64,000 nucleotides of DNA, from NCBI RefSeq assembly GCF_046115505.1, contig NZ_CP170736.1, forward strand, positions 744,001 to 808,000, read 5' to 3'. This DNA comes from Dellaglioa kimchii (GTDB lineage Bacteria; Bacillota; Bacilli; Lactobacillales; Lactobacillaceae). Positions 31,768 through 40,611 of the stretch are shown piece by piece (the first letter of the stretch is position 1; the number at the start of each line of letters is the position of its first letter). The notes beneath the pieces are model-generated. The model made no database searches. It was not told the DNA's origin and saw only the letters and a list, made by a program, of their open reading frames with translations. A program made the position numbers and the translations under genes.

Positions 31768-34347
31768 CTATCCGTTCAATTTTTCTTGCCAATCATATAA
31801 AACGTTCATAATATCTCTTGGCGTCATATTCATCAAGTTAAGTGCTTTAAGTTCATCCACAACTGCTAACTGGTCCTTTGACAAGTCTTCGTTAACAAAT
31901 AAAGATAACTGTGTATCATCTTCATTGATAGTTGTTGGTAATTCTTTTTTACTATCTGCTTGTTTATTTTTTAGCTCTAAATCATCTAAAATTAATGTTG
32001 CGCGGCTTAATAATTCTGCTGGCATTCCCGCCAATTTAGCAACGTGAATCCCATAAGATTTATCTGCAGGTCCTTCTTGAATTTTATGTAAGAAAATTAA
32101 TTCACCATTTTCTTCAATAGCACCTACATGGACATTTTTTAAAGAACTAACGGTTTCTTCAAGTATCGTTAATTCGTGATAATGTGTTGAAAAGAGGGTT
32201 TTGGCATGTACATGTTTATCCACATACTCAATAATCGCTTGTGCGAGTGCCATACCATCGTAAGTTGCCGTTCCCCTACCAAGTTCATCAAATAAGATTA
32301 AACTATTCTCAGTCGCATTTTCTAAGGCTTGATTAGCTTCTTTCATTTCGACCATAAACGTACTTTGGCCTGAAATTAAATCATCTGCTGCACCAATCCG
32401 AGTAAATATCTGGTCAAATATTGGCATTTTAGCCGCCTCTGCAGGTACAAAACAACCGACTTGAGCCATCACAACTGTTAAAGCTAATTGACGCATGTAC
32501 GTACTTTTACCTGACATATTAGGTCCTGTAATCAATAAAATATCAAGTGTTTCAGGCATTCTAACATCATTTGGTATATAGCTTTGTTTGCCCATCACCT
32601 TTTCAACTACAGGATGCCAACCAGCTGTGATATCCAACTGATGACCTTCTTTTAATAATTGTGGTTTCACAAAATGTGAGTCTTCACTAACAACTGCGAA
32701 ACTTTGTAAAACGTCTAACGTAGCAATTCCTTGAGCTAATATCTGTAATCGTTCAATTGATTTTTTAACAATATCTCTAATTTCGACAAATAATTTATAT
32801 TCTAAATCCGTTGCTTTACTCTCGGCACCTAAAATAATACTTTCGCGCTCTTTCAATTCAGGTGTGATATAACGTTCTGCATTAGTTAACGTTTGCTTCC
32901 GTTCATAACGATCTTTGGGAACATTAATGATATTAGATTTTGTCACTTCAATAAAATAACCAAAAACACGGTTAAATCCAATTTTAAGATTTTTAATCCC
33001 GGTTAAATCTCTTTCTTTGGCTTCCATCTCAGCTAACCATTGTTTACCATTTTTCATTGCATCTTGATAAATATCTAACTGATCATTATACCCCGGTTTA
33101 AAAAGGTGTCCATCTGTCACAGATAATGGCGGTTCATCAACAATAGCACGTTCAATTAAATTAGATATATCATCGACTGGATCTAATTTATTGATAACAT
33201 CGGAAAAAGTACCATCGTCAATTTCGTCTAAAACATATTTAATTTTAGGAACCTGTCTAAGCGATAATTTAAGTTGAACTAAATCTCGCCCATTTACGCT
33301 ACCAAAAGCGACACGTCCTGCCAATCTTTCTAAATCATAAACTTTAACTAACTCTTCTTGTAACGTGCTTCTTTCAAAATAATGGTTAATCAATAAATCA
33401 ACTTTATTTTGACGGTCTAAAATTTCAGCATAATTAATAAGAGGTCTATCAATCCACTGTTTAAGTAAACGACCACCCATAGCTGTTTTTGTATCATCTA
33501 ATAGCCACAATAATGTTCCTTGTTTTTTGCCTGTTCGAATATTTTGCATTAATTCTAAATTATATTTTGAATAATGATCCATTTTCAAGAAAAAATCAGG
33601 CTCATAATGAACTGCTTTTTGTAAGTGATCTAAACTTCGTTTTTGTGTAACTGAAAGATACGTTAACAAGTCAGTTACAACCGAGATTTCTAGTGAATCT
33701 GTTAAATCTTGAATTGCATAACTTGATTCAGCATGATTTTCAACAATTTCTTGTTTAGAAAGCATAATATTTAGTTTTTCTAATGTTTCAATTGTTGAAT
33801 CAGACAAACTATCATTAATCACGATTTCTTTAGTTCTTAAACTCATTATTTCATTAATTAAATTATCTAAATCATCTAAGCGACTTGTTTTCAATTCACC
33901 TGTTGATAAATCAACATAAGCAAATCCAAAGCTACTATTGTCTTCTATAATAGCTGTTAAATAATTATTTTCTTTAGACTCCTTCGCACCGTTATCCATC
34001 GTTGTTCCCGGTGTTACAAGCTGAATAACTTCACGTTTAACCATACCTTGAGCTAATTTAGGATCTTCAACTTGTTCACATATTGCAACTTTATATCCTT
34101 TTTCAACTAAAATATCGATATAATTTTGAGCAGCATGGTGCGGTACGCCACACATTGGAATAGGATCATCAGCTTTTTTATTACGTGTCGTTAACGTTAA
34201 TTCGAGTAATTGTGACCCTTTAACAGCATCATCATAAAATAGTTCATAAAAATCGCCAAGACGATAAAACAAAAAAGCATCAGGATACTGTGCTTTAATG
34301 TCAAAATATTGTATCATCATTGGCGTTAGTTTTGTTTTTTGCGGCAT
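31768..34347 (-). CDS. mutS: DNA mismatch repair protein MutS
   Basis: 859 aa. The mismatch-binding Phe-Glu motif is in FYELFYDDA near residue 30. Walker A is TGPNMSGKSTYMRQ (about 612), followed by ILFDELGRGTATYDGMALA and the helix-turn-helix near the end. It recognises mismatches and recruits MutL. It begins 26 bp after ymdB and is cotranscribed with mutL. Confidence 0.97.
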   Translation of the reverse strand: MPQKTKLTPMMIQYFDIKAQYPDAFLFYRLGDFYELFYDDAVKGSQLLELTLTTRNKKADDPIPMCGVPHHAAQNYIDILVEKGYKVAICEQVEDPKLAQGMVKREVIQLVTPGTTMDNGAKESKENNYLTAIIEDNSSFGFAYVDLSTGELKTSRLDDLDNLINEIMSLRTKEIVINDSLSDSTIETLEKLNIMLSKQEIVENHAESSYAIQDLTDSLEISVVTDLLTYLSVTQKRSLDHLQKAVHYEPDFFLKMDHYSKYNLELMQNIRTGKKQGTLLWLLDDTKTAMGGRLLKQWIDRPLINYAEILDRQNKVDLLINHYFERSTLQEELVKVYDLERLAGRVAFGSVNGRDLVQLKLSLRQVPKIKYVLDEIDDGTFSDVINKLDPVDDISNLIERAIVDEPPLSVTDGHLFKPGYNDQLDIYQDAMKNGKQWLAEMEAKERDLTGIKNLKIGFNRVFGYFIEVTKSNIINVPKDRYERKQTLTNAERYITPELKERESIILGAESKATDLEYKLFVEIRDIVKKSIERLQILAQGIATLDVLQSFAVVSEDSHFVKPQLLKEGHQLDITAGWHPVVEKVMGKQSYIPNDVRMPETLDILLITGPNMSGKSTYMRQLALTVVMAQVGCFVPAEAAKMPIFDQIFTRIGAADDLISGQSTFMVEMKEANQALENATENSLILFDELGRGTATYDGMALAQAIIEYVDKHVHAKTLFSTHYHELTILEETVSSLKNVHVGAIEENGELIFLHKIQEGPADKSYGIHVAKLAGMPAELLSRATLILDDLELKNKQADSKKELPTTINEDDTQLSLFVNEDLSKDQLAVVDELKALNLMNMTPRDIMNVLYDWQEKLNG

Positions 34348-34373
34348 AGTCGAGATGCCCTCCTATCTCTAAA

Positions 34374-35174
34374 TTAATCCATAAAAGGATGGTCATCATT
34401 AATTAATACAGGGAATATCTTTTTAGCATGTCCCGTTTTGTCATCAATGTCTATCACACAAGCAGATAACGTTTTACGACCTGTTTCATCCACTTCAAAT
34501 CGTGTTGGCATTTGCGATAAAAAGCGACCGATTACATTTTCACGTTTCATCCCTAAAATACCATCGTATGGTCCTGTCATACCAACATCTGACATAAAGG
34601 CAGTTCCTTTAGGTAAAATACGCGCATCATTAGTAGGCACATGTGTATGCGTACCGACTACTGCAGACACTTGACCATCTAAAAACCATGCTATAGCTTC
34701 TTTTTCACTCGTTGTTTCAGCATGAAAATCAATGAAAATAAAATCAGTCTCTTTTTTAACTTCTTCTAAAATATCTTGAACAACTGCAAACGGATCGTCT
34801 GAAGGAGACATAAAAACACGCCCTTGCAAATCAATCACAGCTAATTTTTGCTGATTAATATTAATAATTGTATGTCCAATTCCAGGCACTTGGTTGGCTG
34901 AAAAGTTGGCTGGTCTAATTAATTTCTTTGCACCACCAATAAAATCTTGAATATCTCTGTTATCCCAAGTATGGTTACCCATTGTTACAACATCAGCACC
35001 TGTTTGAAGGAATGCTTTGTAGACAGATTCATTAATACCTCTACCTTTTGTTGCATTTTCACCATTTACAATGGTAGCCTGTGGGTGAAATTTTCTTTTT
35101 AGTTTTGGTAAATACTCTTTAATCATTTGTTGACCTGAATCGCCAACGACATCTCCGACAAATAATAAACGCAT
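34374..35174 (-). CDS. ymdB: YmdB family phosphodiesterase (2',3'-cAMP)
   Basis: 266 aa metallophosphoesterase. MRLLFVGDVVGDSGQ, NGENATKGRG, MGNHTWDN (about 67-74), DFHAETTSEK and GTHTHVPT give the dinuclear metal site. YmdB in Bacillus hydrolyses 2',3'-cyclic nucleotides and affects biofilm and RNA turnover. It lies between rny and mutS as in relatives; a strong terminator separates it from rny. Confidence 0.93.
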   Translation of the reverse strand: MRLLFVGDVVGDSGQQMIKEYLPKLKRKFHPQATIVNGENATKGRGINESVYKAFLQTGADVVTMGNHTWDNRDIQDFIGGAKKLIRPANFSANQVPGIGHTIININQQKLAVIDLQGRVFMSPSDDPFAVVQDILEEVKKETDFIFIDFHAETTSEKEAIAWFLDGQVSAVVGTHTHVPTNDARILPKGTAFMSDVGMTGPYDGILGMKRENVIGRFLSQMPTRFEVDETGRKTLSACVIDIDDKTGHAKKIFPVLINDDHPFMD

Positions 35175-35231
35175 GGTTGTCCTCTTTTCTTATATATAAA
35201 ACTAGTTTAACATTTTTTCTTTTTAATAGAC

Positions 35232-35275
35232 AAAAAATGATGATTTAAGAAATTAATCTTAAATCATCATTTTTT
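35232..35275 (-). terminator. Terminator after rny
   Basis: A perfect 19-bp stem (35232-35250, 35257-35275) around ATGATGATTTAAGA with T run on the minus strand. It overlaps the rny stop codon. Confidence 0.9.
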
Positions 35276-36849
35276 TATTTAGCATACTCAATTGCTCTTG
35301 TTTCCCGAACGACAGTCACTTTAATATGTCCTGGGTATTCGAGTTCATCTTCAATTCTGTTTTTAATATCTCGAGCTAAGACAGTTGCTTGAATATCATT
35401 AACTTCATTTGGCGTGACAATAACACGTACTTCACGACCAGCTTGAATTGCATAACTTTTCTGTACACCTTTAAATTCATGTGTAATATCTTCAAGTTTT
35501 TCAAGTCTATGAATATAATTTTCTAACGATTCACTTCGTGCGCCTGGTCTTGCAGCTGAAACGGCATCTGCCGCTGCAACAAGAATAGCAATAGTATATT
35601 TAGCTTCAACATCACCATGATGTGAAGCTATGGTGTTGATGACAACATCATTTTCTTTATACTTCTTAGCTAATTCAAGTCCAATTTCCACATGTGAACC
35701 ATCAACTTCATGATCAACTGCTTTACCAATATCATGTAACAATCCTGCGCGTTTTGCTAATGTAACATCTTCACCCAATTCAGCGGCTAACACACCTGCT
35801 ATTTTGGCAACTTCAATAGAATGGCTTAACACATTCTGACCATAACTTGTACGATAATTTAATCGACCAATTGTTTTAATTAAATCAGGATGAATTGTAT
35901 GAAGTCCGAGATCAAAGGTTGTTTGTTCACCTAACTCACGAATTTTTTCATCCATTTCTTTACGTGATTTTTCAACCATTTCTTCGATTCGTGCCGGATG
36001 AATCCGACCATCTTGAATTAATTTTTCAAGAGTCATTTTGGCAATTTCACGACGAATTGGATCAAAACCACTTAAAACGACTGCTTCTGGCGTATCATCG
36101 ATAATTAAATCAATCCCTGTTAAGGTCTCTAATGTTCGAATGTTACGTCCTTCGCGGCCAATAATACGGCCTTTCATTTCATCATTTGGCAAGGTAACTA
36201 ATGAAACAGTTGTTTCAGATACCATGTCAGCTGCACTTCTTTGAATAGCTTGAGCAACTAAATCTTTAGCATTACGATCAGCTTCTGATTTAGCTTGCTT
36301 ATCACTTTCCTTAATCATAACAGCTCGTTCATGACTTAATGATTCTTTCGTATCGTCCATAATAATAGTCTGTGCTTGTGTTTGTGTTAGAGAAGCAACT
36401 CTTTCAAGTTCTTCTTGTTGTGCCTGAATCAGTGAAGTAGCTTCTTGTTGTTTTGTGTCAACAAGTTTTTGGTCAGACGTTACTTTTTTCTCTTTGTTCT
36501 CAAGCGTTTGTTCTCGTTTATCTAGTGCGCCATCTTTACGATCTAAAGTTTCTTCACGTTGAATTACTCGATTTTCTTGCTTTTGAATTTCTGAACGTCG
36601 TTCCTTTAACTCATTGTCTATTTTATCACGATAACTTTGACTTTCTTCTTTAGCCTCTAAAACAGCTTCTTTTTTCTGAGTCTCAGCATCTTTCTTTGCA
36701 CTTTTTAAAATACCTTCAGCCGTATGCGTTGCGACATCAAGTGTTTTTTCGAAATTTGACTTTCTATATGCAATTCCAATAAAAATTCCAACAACTAAAG
36801 CAATAATAGCGATGATAGCGAGGATTAATACGGTTGTTATAGATCCCAT
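35275..36849 (-). CDS. rny: Ribonuclease Y
   Basis: 524 aa from ATG 36849, which follows the strong ribosome site GGAGGTGG; the frame is open 24 nt further upstream. An N-terminal membrane anchor (about 4-26) is followed by a long coiled coil rich in Glu, Lys and Gln (about 30-200), a KH domain (GRIIGREGRNIRTLE), and the HD domain (SHSIEVAKIAG, LLHDIGKAVDHE). It is the membrane-bound endonuclease that initiates mRNA decay in Firmicutes. Its usual upstream neighbour recA is absent here. Confidence 0.95.
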   Translation of the reverse strand: MGSITTVLILAIIAIIALVVGIFIGIAYRKSNFEKTLDVATHTAEGILKSAKKDAETQKKEAVLEAKEESQSYRDKIDNELKERRSEIQKQENRVIQREETLDRKDGALDKREQTLENKEKKVTSDQKLVDTKQQEATSLIQAQQEELERVASLTQTQAQTIIMDDTKESLSHERAVMIKESDKQAKSEADRNAKDLVAQAIQRSAADMVSETTVSLVTLPNDEMKGRIIGREGRNIRTLETLTGIDLIIDDTPEAVVLSGFDPIRREIAKMTLEKLIQDGRIHPARIEEMVEKSRKEMDEKIRELGEQTTFDLGLHTIHPDLIKTIGRLNYRTSYGQNVLSHSIEVAKIAGVLAAELGEDVTLAKRAGLLHDIGKAVDHEVDGSHVEIGLELAKKYKENDVVINTIASHHGDVEAKYTIAILVAAADAVSAARPGARSESLENYIHRLEKLEDITHEFKGVQKSYAIQAGREVRVIVTPNEVNDIQATVLARDIKNRIEDELEYPGHIKVTVVRETRAIEYAK

Positions 36850-36939
36850 AAAAGTCCACCTCCGCATCATCAAATAATGATTAATTTAACTAATCATAAA
36901 TTTTTAGATGTTTTTTATTTTGTTCATATACACTTTAGT

Positions 36940-36969
36940 ATTTTACGGTTAATTGCCCCCCGCTGTCAA
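36940..36969 (-). promoter_or_regulatory. Promoter for rny
   Basis: TTGACA (36969-36964), 18-bp spacer, TAAAAT (36945-36940) on the minus strand. The spacer contains the unusual G run GCGGGGGGC. About 90 nt of leader follow before the rny start. Confidence 0.7.
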
Positions 36970-37004
36970 CAACAATCCATTGCCTAATTTAATTATTTAA
37001 TTAT

Positions 37005-38246
37005 TTACTCATTAATTTCATCAAATATCCATTTAAGCCCACTTAGAACACTTCTTTGTCTAATTGTCTCTCTATTTCCAGCAAAATGAAATTGTTTTGC
37101 AATAATAGGGCTATTTTTAATTGCTAATCCAATCCAAACCGTCCCAGCTTTCTGATTTTCAAGCTCATCTGGACCTGCAACACCAGTAAATGAAATAGCA
37201 ATATCAGTTTTCATTTTGTTTTGTGTTTGTTGAGCCATTTGTTTAGCTGTTTCTTCACTAACAACACCATATTTTTTAATATCTTCAGGCGAAATACCTA
37301 AAATATCAGACTTGGCTGTATTAGCATATGTTATATATCCACCATCATAAATTTTTGAGACACCTGGTATTTCTGCTAACGTACTTTGGAATAATCCAGC
37401 TGTTAAACTTTCGGATGCAGAAATAGATAAGTCTTTTTCAATTAATTTAGTCACAACAACATTTTTTAACGAATTGTCATCCCCGTAACCATAGAAATAA
37501 TCACCAACTTTAGATAGTACATGAATCTCCATTTCGTTAATTAATTCTACAGCTGACTTGTCATCTGTAGCGCTTGCCGTAATTCGCAAAGTGACCTCAT
37601 TTGTCTTGGCATATGGAGCAATAGTAGGATTTGTTTGTGAGTCAATGATCTCTTTTAATTCTGTCACCAATTTAGATTCACCAATTCCATAAAATCGTAA
37701 AACCTTTGATTCAAGATGACTATTTAAGTTGTATTCCTCTTTTAATAGATGTTCAACTTCTTTATTAAACATTGTTTTTAATTCCTTAGGTGGTCCGGGT
37801 AATAATAAGAAATCGCAGGAATCACCCTTGTAAAAATCACCAACAGCCATTCCAGCATGATTTTTAATTGGTTTCGATCCTTCTATATACAAAGCTTGTA
37901 ATTTATTATTTTCAGTCATTTGACGACCCGTTTGTGTAAAATGATCTTCTATCTTTGACATAGCATCCTTATTTTCAACTAACTTTTCATTTAAAAATTT
38001 GGCGACCATCTGTTTCGTTAAGTCATCTTCTGTTGGTCCTAGGCCCCCAGAAAGAATAACTAAATCATTTCGTTTTGAAGCCAATTCAATTGCCTCTAAC
38101 ATTCGTTCTTCATTATCCCCTACAACTGTCTGATAAAATACATTTACACCTAAATCAGCTAATTTTTCAGCTAAGAAAGCACTGTTCGTATTTACAATTT
38201 GTCCTAATAATATTTCTGTACCAACCGCAATTATTTCTGCATGCAT
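37005..38246 (-). CDS. cinA: Competence/damage-inducible protein CinA
   Basis: 413 aa, two-domain. The MoCF-like N-terminal domain (MHAEIIAVGTEILLGQIVNTNS, SGGLGPTEDDLTK) and C-terminal CinA domain (SASESLTAGLF, SFTGVAGPDELENQKAGTVWIG) correspond to NMN amidohydrolase/ADP-ribose pyrophosphatase activities known for the family. In naturally competent cocci it is part of the late competence regulon and directs RecA to the membrane. Here recA does not follow. The upstream terminator means it may depend on readthrough or an unseen promoter. Confidence 0.95.
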   Translation of the reverse strand: MHAEIIAVGTEILLGQIVNTNSAFLAEKLADLGVNVFYQTVVGDNEERMLEAIELASKRNDLVILSGGLGPTEDDLTKQMVAKFLNEKLVENKDAMSKIEDHFTQTGRQMTENNKLQALYIEGSKPIKNHAGMAVGDFYKGDSCDFLLLPGPPKELKTMFNKEVEHLLKEEYNLNSHLESKVLRFYGIGESKLVTELKEIIDSQTNPTIAPYAKTNEVTLRITASATDDKSAVELINEMEIHVLSKVGDYFYGYGDDNSLKNVVVTKLIEKDLSISASESLTAGLFQSTLAEIPGVSKIYDGGYITYANTAKSDILGISPEDIKKYGVVSEETAKQMAQQTQNKMKTDIAISFTGVAGPDELENQKAGTVWIGLAIKNSPIIAKQFHFAGNRETIRQRSVLSGLKWIFDEINE

Positions 38247-38269
38247 AATGTTACCTCCTAATTTTAATT

Positions 38270-38301
38270 AAAAAAGACTAAAACGGTTAAATGTTTTAGT
38301 C
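38270..38301 (-). terminator. Terminator between pgsA and cinA
   Basis: GACTAAAAC (38301-38293) pairs with GTTTTAGTC (38284-38276), loop of 8, then TTTTTT (38275-38270) on the minus strand. Confidence 0.85.
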
Positions 38302-38310
38302 TAAATATTT

Positions 38311-38898
38311 TTATTTTTCAAATGAATCTGAGAAAATCGCTCTATTTTGAACAAAGTAATCAATACCTGAATAAATAGTAAAGAATAAACAGATATAAAG
38401 GAAAATAGCAGCCATAGGGACATTAATTGCTGCAAATAACACATTATTTAAGAACAATAAAATAATCGCTATCATTTGGGTTGTTGTTTTAATTTTGCCT
38501 GGCATAGCTGCAGCCATAACTTCCCCATCGTTTTCAACAATAATCAATCGTAATCCTGTTACTGCAAGTTCGCGACAAACAATAATTGCAGCTACCCATG
38601 CAGGTACTTGGTTAAATGAAACAAGGATAACAAATGCAGTCATTACAAGCATTTTATCTGCCAATGGGTCTGCGAATTTGCCAAAATTAGAAACTAAATG
38701 TTGGCGACGTGCAATTTGACCATCTAAAAAATCTGTTAATGAGGCAGCTGCAAAAATAATCGCACCAATTAGATGTGTCACCTGAATCTGTGTACCAACC
38801 CAAGTAACCATTCCCCAATCAATTGGTAATAACAATACAAGCATGAAGATTGGAATTAAAATAATCCGCACAACCGTTAATTTATTTGGTAAATTCAT
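38311..38898 (-). CDS. pgsA: CDP-diacylglycerol-glycerol-3-phosphate 3-phosphatidyltransferase
   Basis: 195 aa from ATG 38898, preceded by AAGGGGATC. The CDP-alcohol phosphotransferase motif reads DFLDGQIARRQHLVSNFGKF then DPLAD, with all its Asp residues. Several membrane segments surround it. It commits CDP-diacylglycerol to phosphatidylglycerol synthesis. The frame is open 18 nt further upstream. It follows rodZ, from which a terminator separates it. Confidence 0.94.
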   Translation of the reverse strand: MNLPNKLTVVRIILIPIFMLVLLLPIDWGMVTWVGTQIQVTHLIGAIIFAAASLTDFLDGQIARRQHLVSNFGKFADPLADKMLVMTAFVILVSFNQVPAWVAAIIVCRELAVTGLRLIIVENDGEVMAAAMPGKIKTTTQMIAIILLFLNNVLFAAINVPMAAIFLYICLFFTIYSGIDYFVQNRAIFSDSFEK

Positions 38899-38913
38899 AA
38901 TGATCCCCTTTTT

Positions 38914-38954
38914 CAAAAATTGCCAACAACATAGTATCCGTTGTTGACAATTTT
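38914..38954 (-). terminator. Terminator after rodZ
   Basis: TTGTCAACAAC (minus strand 38951-38941) pairs with GTTGTTGGCAA (38930-38920), then TTTTTG. It is only 16 bp before the pgsA start, so part of transcription probably reads through. Confidence 0.75.
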
Positions 38955-38957
38955 GGT

Positions 38958-39800
38958 TTATTTAATATTTACAGTAACTGTTCTAACTTGTAGAGTTGCA
39001 TTTGTTTTCATAAAATCAAATTTTTTACCGTTAATTGTAATACTCATAGCTGGTGCATTACCAAAACTAAAGACAAATGATTTTGTACCGGCTGGAATCG
39101 TAACAGTATCCGTTGCATCTGAGACAAGTGTTGCTTGCCATAGTTGTGTGCCGTCAGCTGTAATTGAGCTCCAAGCAGCACTACCAGAAGCTACTAATTT
39201 AACTTTAGAAGTTGTTGGTGCATTTTCCATTGTGTAAACAGTGTTTGTTCCCGCATCTGAAACATATGTTAATTTTTGCGTTTTCTTATCAGATGAAGAA
39301 CTAGCCTTTGCTGATTCAGAACTAGAACTTTTAGCTTTTGAGTCAGTTGAAACAGATACTTTAGAACTTGAACTTTCAATTTGAGTATCTGTATCTTTAC
39401 TATTCAATGTCACACCATAAATTGTACCCAAAATCCCTAAGACAATCACAACAATAATAATTGTTGGCAAGTACGACATAAATTTATCAAAATTACCGTC
39501 TTTTGGTAGTTTAGCAGACTTTTCAGAACGTGATACTTGTTCCTTTGCAACGACTGTTTCTTGTGTATCTGGAAGTGTTTCATTGAATTCTTTTAATAAT
39601 TCATCCCCATCCAAATCAACCGTTTCTGCATATTGTTTAACAAATGCTCGAACGTAAAAATCTCCTGGTAAATCAGAAAATTTTTCATCTTCAATGGCAA
39701 TCAAATAACGTTTTTGAATTTTCGTCATTTGTTGTAAATCATCTAACGTATATCCTTTATTTATTCTCGCTTCTTGTAATGTTTTTCCAATTTCACTCAT
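38958..39800 (-). CDS. rodZ: RodZ/YmfM-like cytoskeletal membrane protein
   Basis: 280 aa. N-terminal helix-turn-helix (LQEARINKGYTLDDLQQMTKI, given as LQEARINKGYTL and DDLQQMTKI), a charged linker, a single membrane segment (about 108-128), a Ser-rich extracellular linker (about 139-172, many Ser and Lys) and a C-terminal DUF4115 beta domain. RodZ links MreB to the wall synthesis machinery. The Ser stretch is poorly conserved in general. It follows ymfI by 88 bp. Confidence 0.9.
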   Translation of the reverse strand: MSEIGKTLQEARINKGYTLDDLQQMTKIQKRYLIAIEDEKFSDLPGDFYVRAFVKQYAETVDLDGDELLKEFNETLPDTQETVVAKEQVSRSEKSAKLPKDGNFDKFMSYLPTIIIVVIVLGILGTIYGVTLNSKDTDTQIESSSSKVSVSTDSKAKSSSSESAKASSSSDKKTQKLTYVSDAGTNTVYTMENAPTTSKVKLVASGSAAWSSITADGTQLWQATLVSDATDTVTIPAGTKSFVFSFGNAPAMSITINGKKFDFMKTNATLQVRTVTVNIK

Positions 39801-39888
39801 GTCTAATTCTCCACTTAGTTTAATAGTTAATCTTCTAACAATCAGTATAACATAATCGTCATGTCCAATTTGTTAAAATTTTATTATT

Positions 39889-40611
39889 TTATTTCAACCA
39901 TCCGCCTGAAACATAAATCGTTTGACCGGTGAGGTACCCTGCCTCTTTGGCTAATAATTGTTTTACCCAAAATCCAATTTCTTCGGGATGTGCGAAACGT
40001 CCCATTGGAATTTCACTTGAGATATCTTTCTTTACATCTTCCGAAAATTGTTGATTCATTTTTGTATCAACTGCGCCTGGTGCTACCACATTAACCGTAA
40101 TACCTAACGAGGCAACTTCTTTACTGTAAGCATTGGCAAAGGACGATAACGCACCTTTTACAGTACTGTACAGTACTTCCATCGGGCTACCAACGCCTCC
40201 ATAAATTGAACCGATAAATATAATTCGACCAAAATGATTTTGAGCTAACTTTGGTTCCAATTTCTGAATTAATGCCAATGGTGTTTGAACTTGCATCTTC
40301 ATCATTTTATCCAAATCAGCCATTGGGGCTTCATTGAATAAATGGTAAGAAGTTGTGCCTTCAGCAAATATTACAGCATCTACCGCAAATAGTTGGTCTA
40401 TCACTGGCTCAACATCAGACGCTGTCATATCAAATTGTAACGATAAAAAATCTTGTTTTGGATATTTCCCCCTCAACTCTTGTGTCAATCCCATAATTGC
40501 TTCATCATTTTGATAATAATGCATTGTTAGCGACCAACCAATATCTGCCAATTGTCTTGCAATCATTTGTCCAATATCACCAGACGCTCCAAAGATAACT
40601 GCCCAACTCAT
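39889..40611 (-). CDS. ymfI: SDR-family reductase YmfI (EF-P 5-aminopentanone reductase)
   Basis: 240 aa short-chain dehydrogenase. Cofactor motif GASGDIG (8-14), catalytic Ser-Tyr-Lys (GSIYGG then YSTVK near 152-156) and GYLTGQTIYVSGGWLK at the end. In Bacillus YmfI reduces the 5-aminopentanone on Lys32 of elongation factor P. Identification rests on the ymfF-ymfH-ymfI context; by sequence alone it resembles FabG. It overlaps the ymfH stop region (1 bp gap). Confidence 0.88.
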   Translation of the reverse strand: MSWAVIFGASGDIGQMIARQLADIGWSLTMHYYQNDEAIMGLTQELRGKYPKQDFLSLQFDMTASDVEPVIDQLFAVDAVIFAEGTTSYHLFNEAPMADLDKMMKMQVQTPLALIQKLEPKLAQNHFGRIIFIGSIYGGVGSPMEVLYSTVKGALSSFANAYSKEVASLGITVNVVAPGAVDTKMNQQFSEDVKKDISSEIPMGRFAHPEEIGFWVKQLLAKEAGYLTGQTIYVSGGWLK

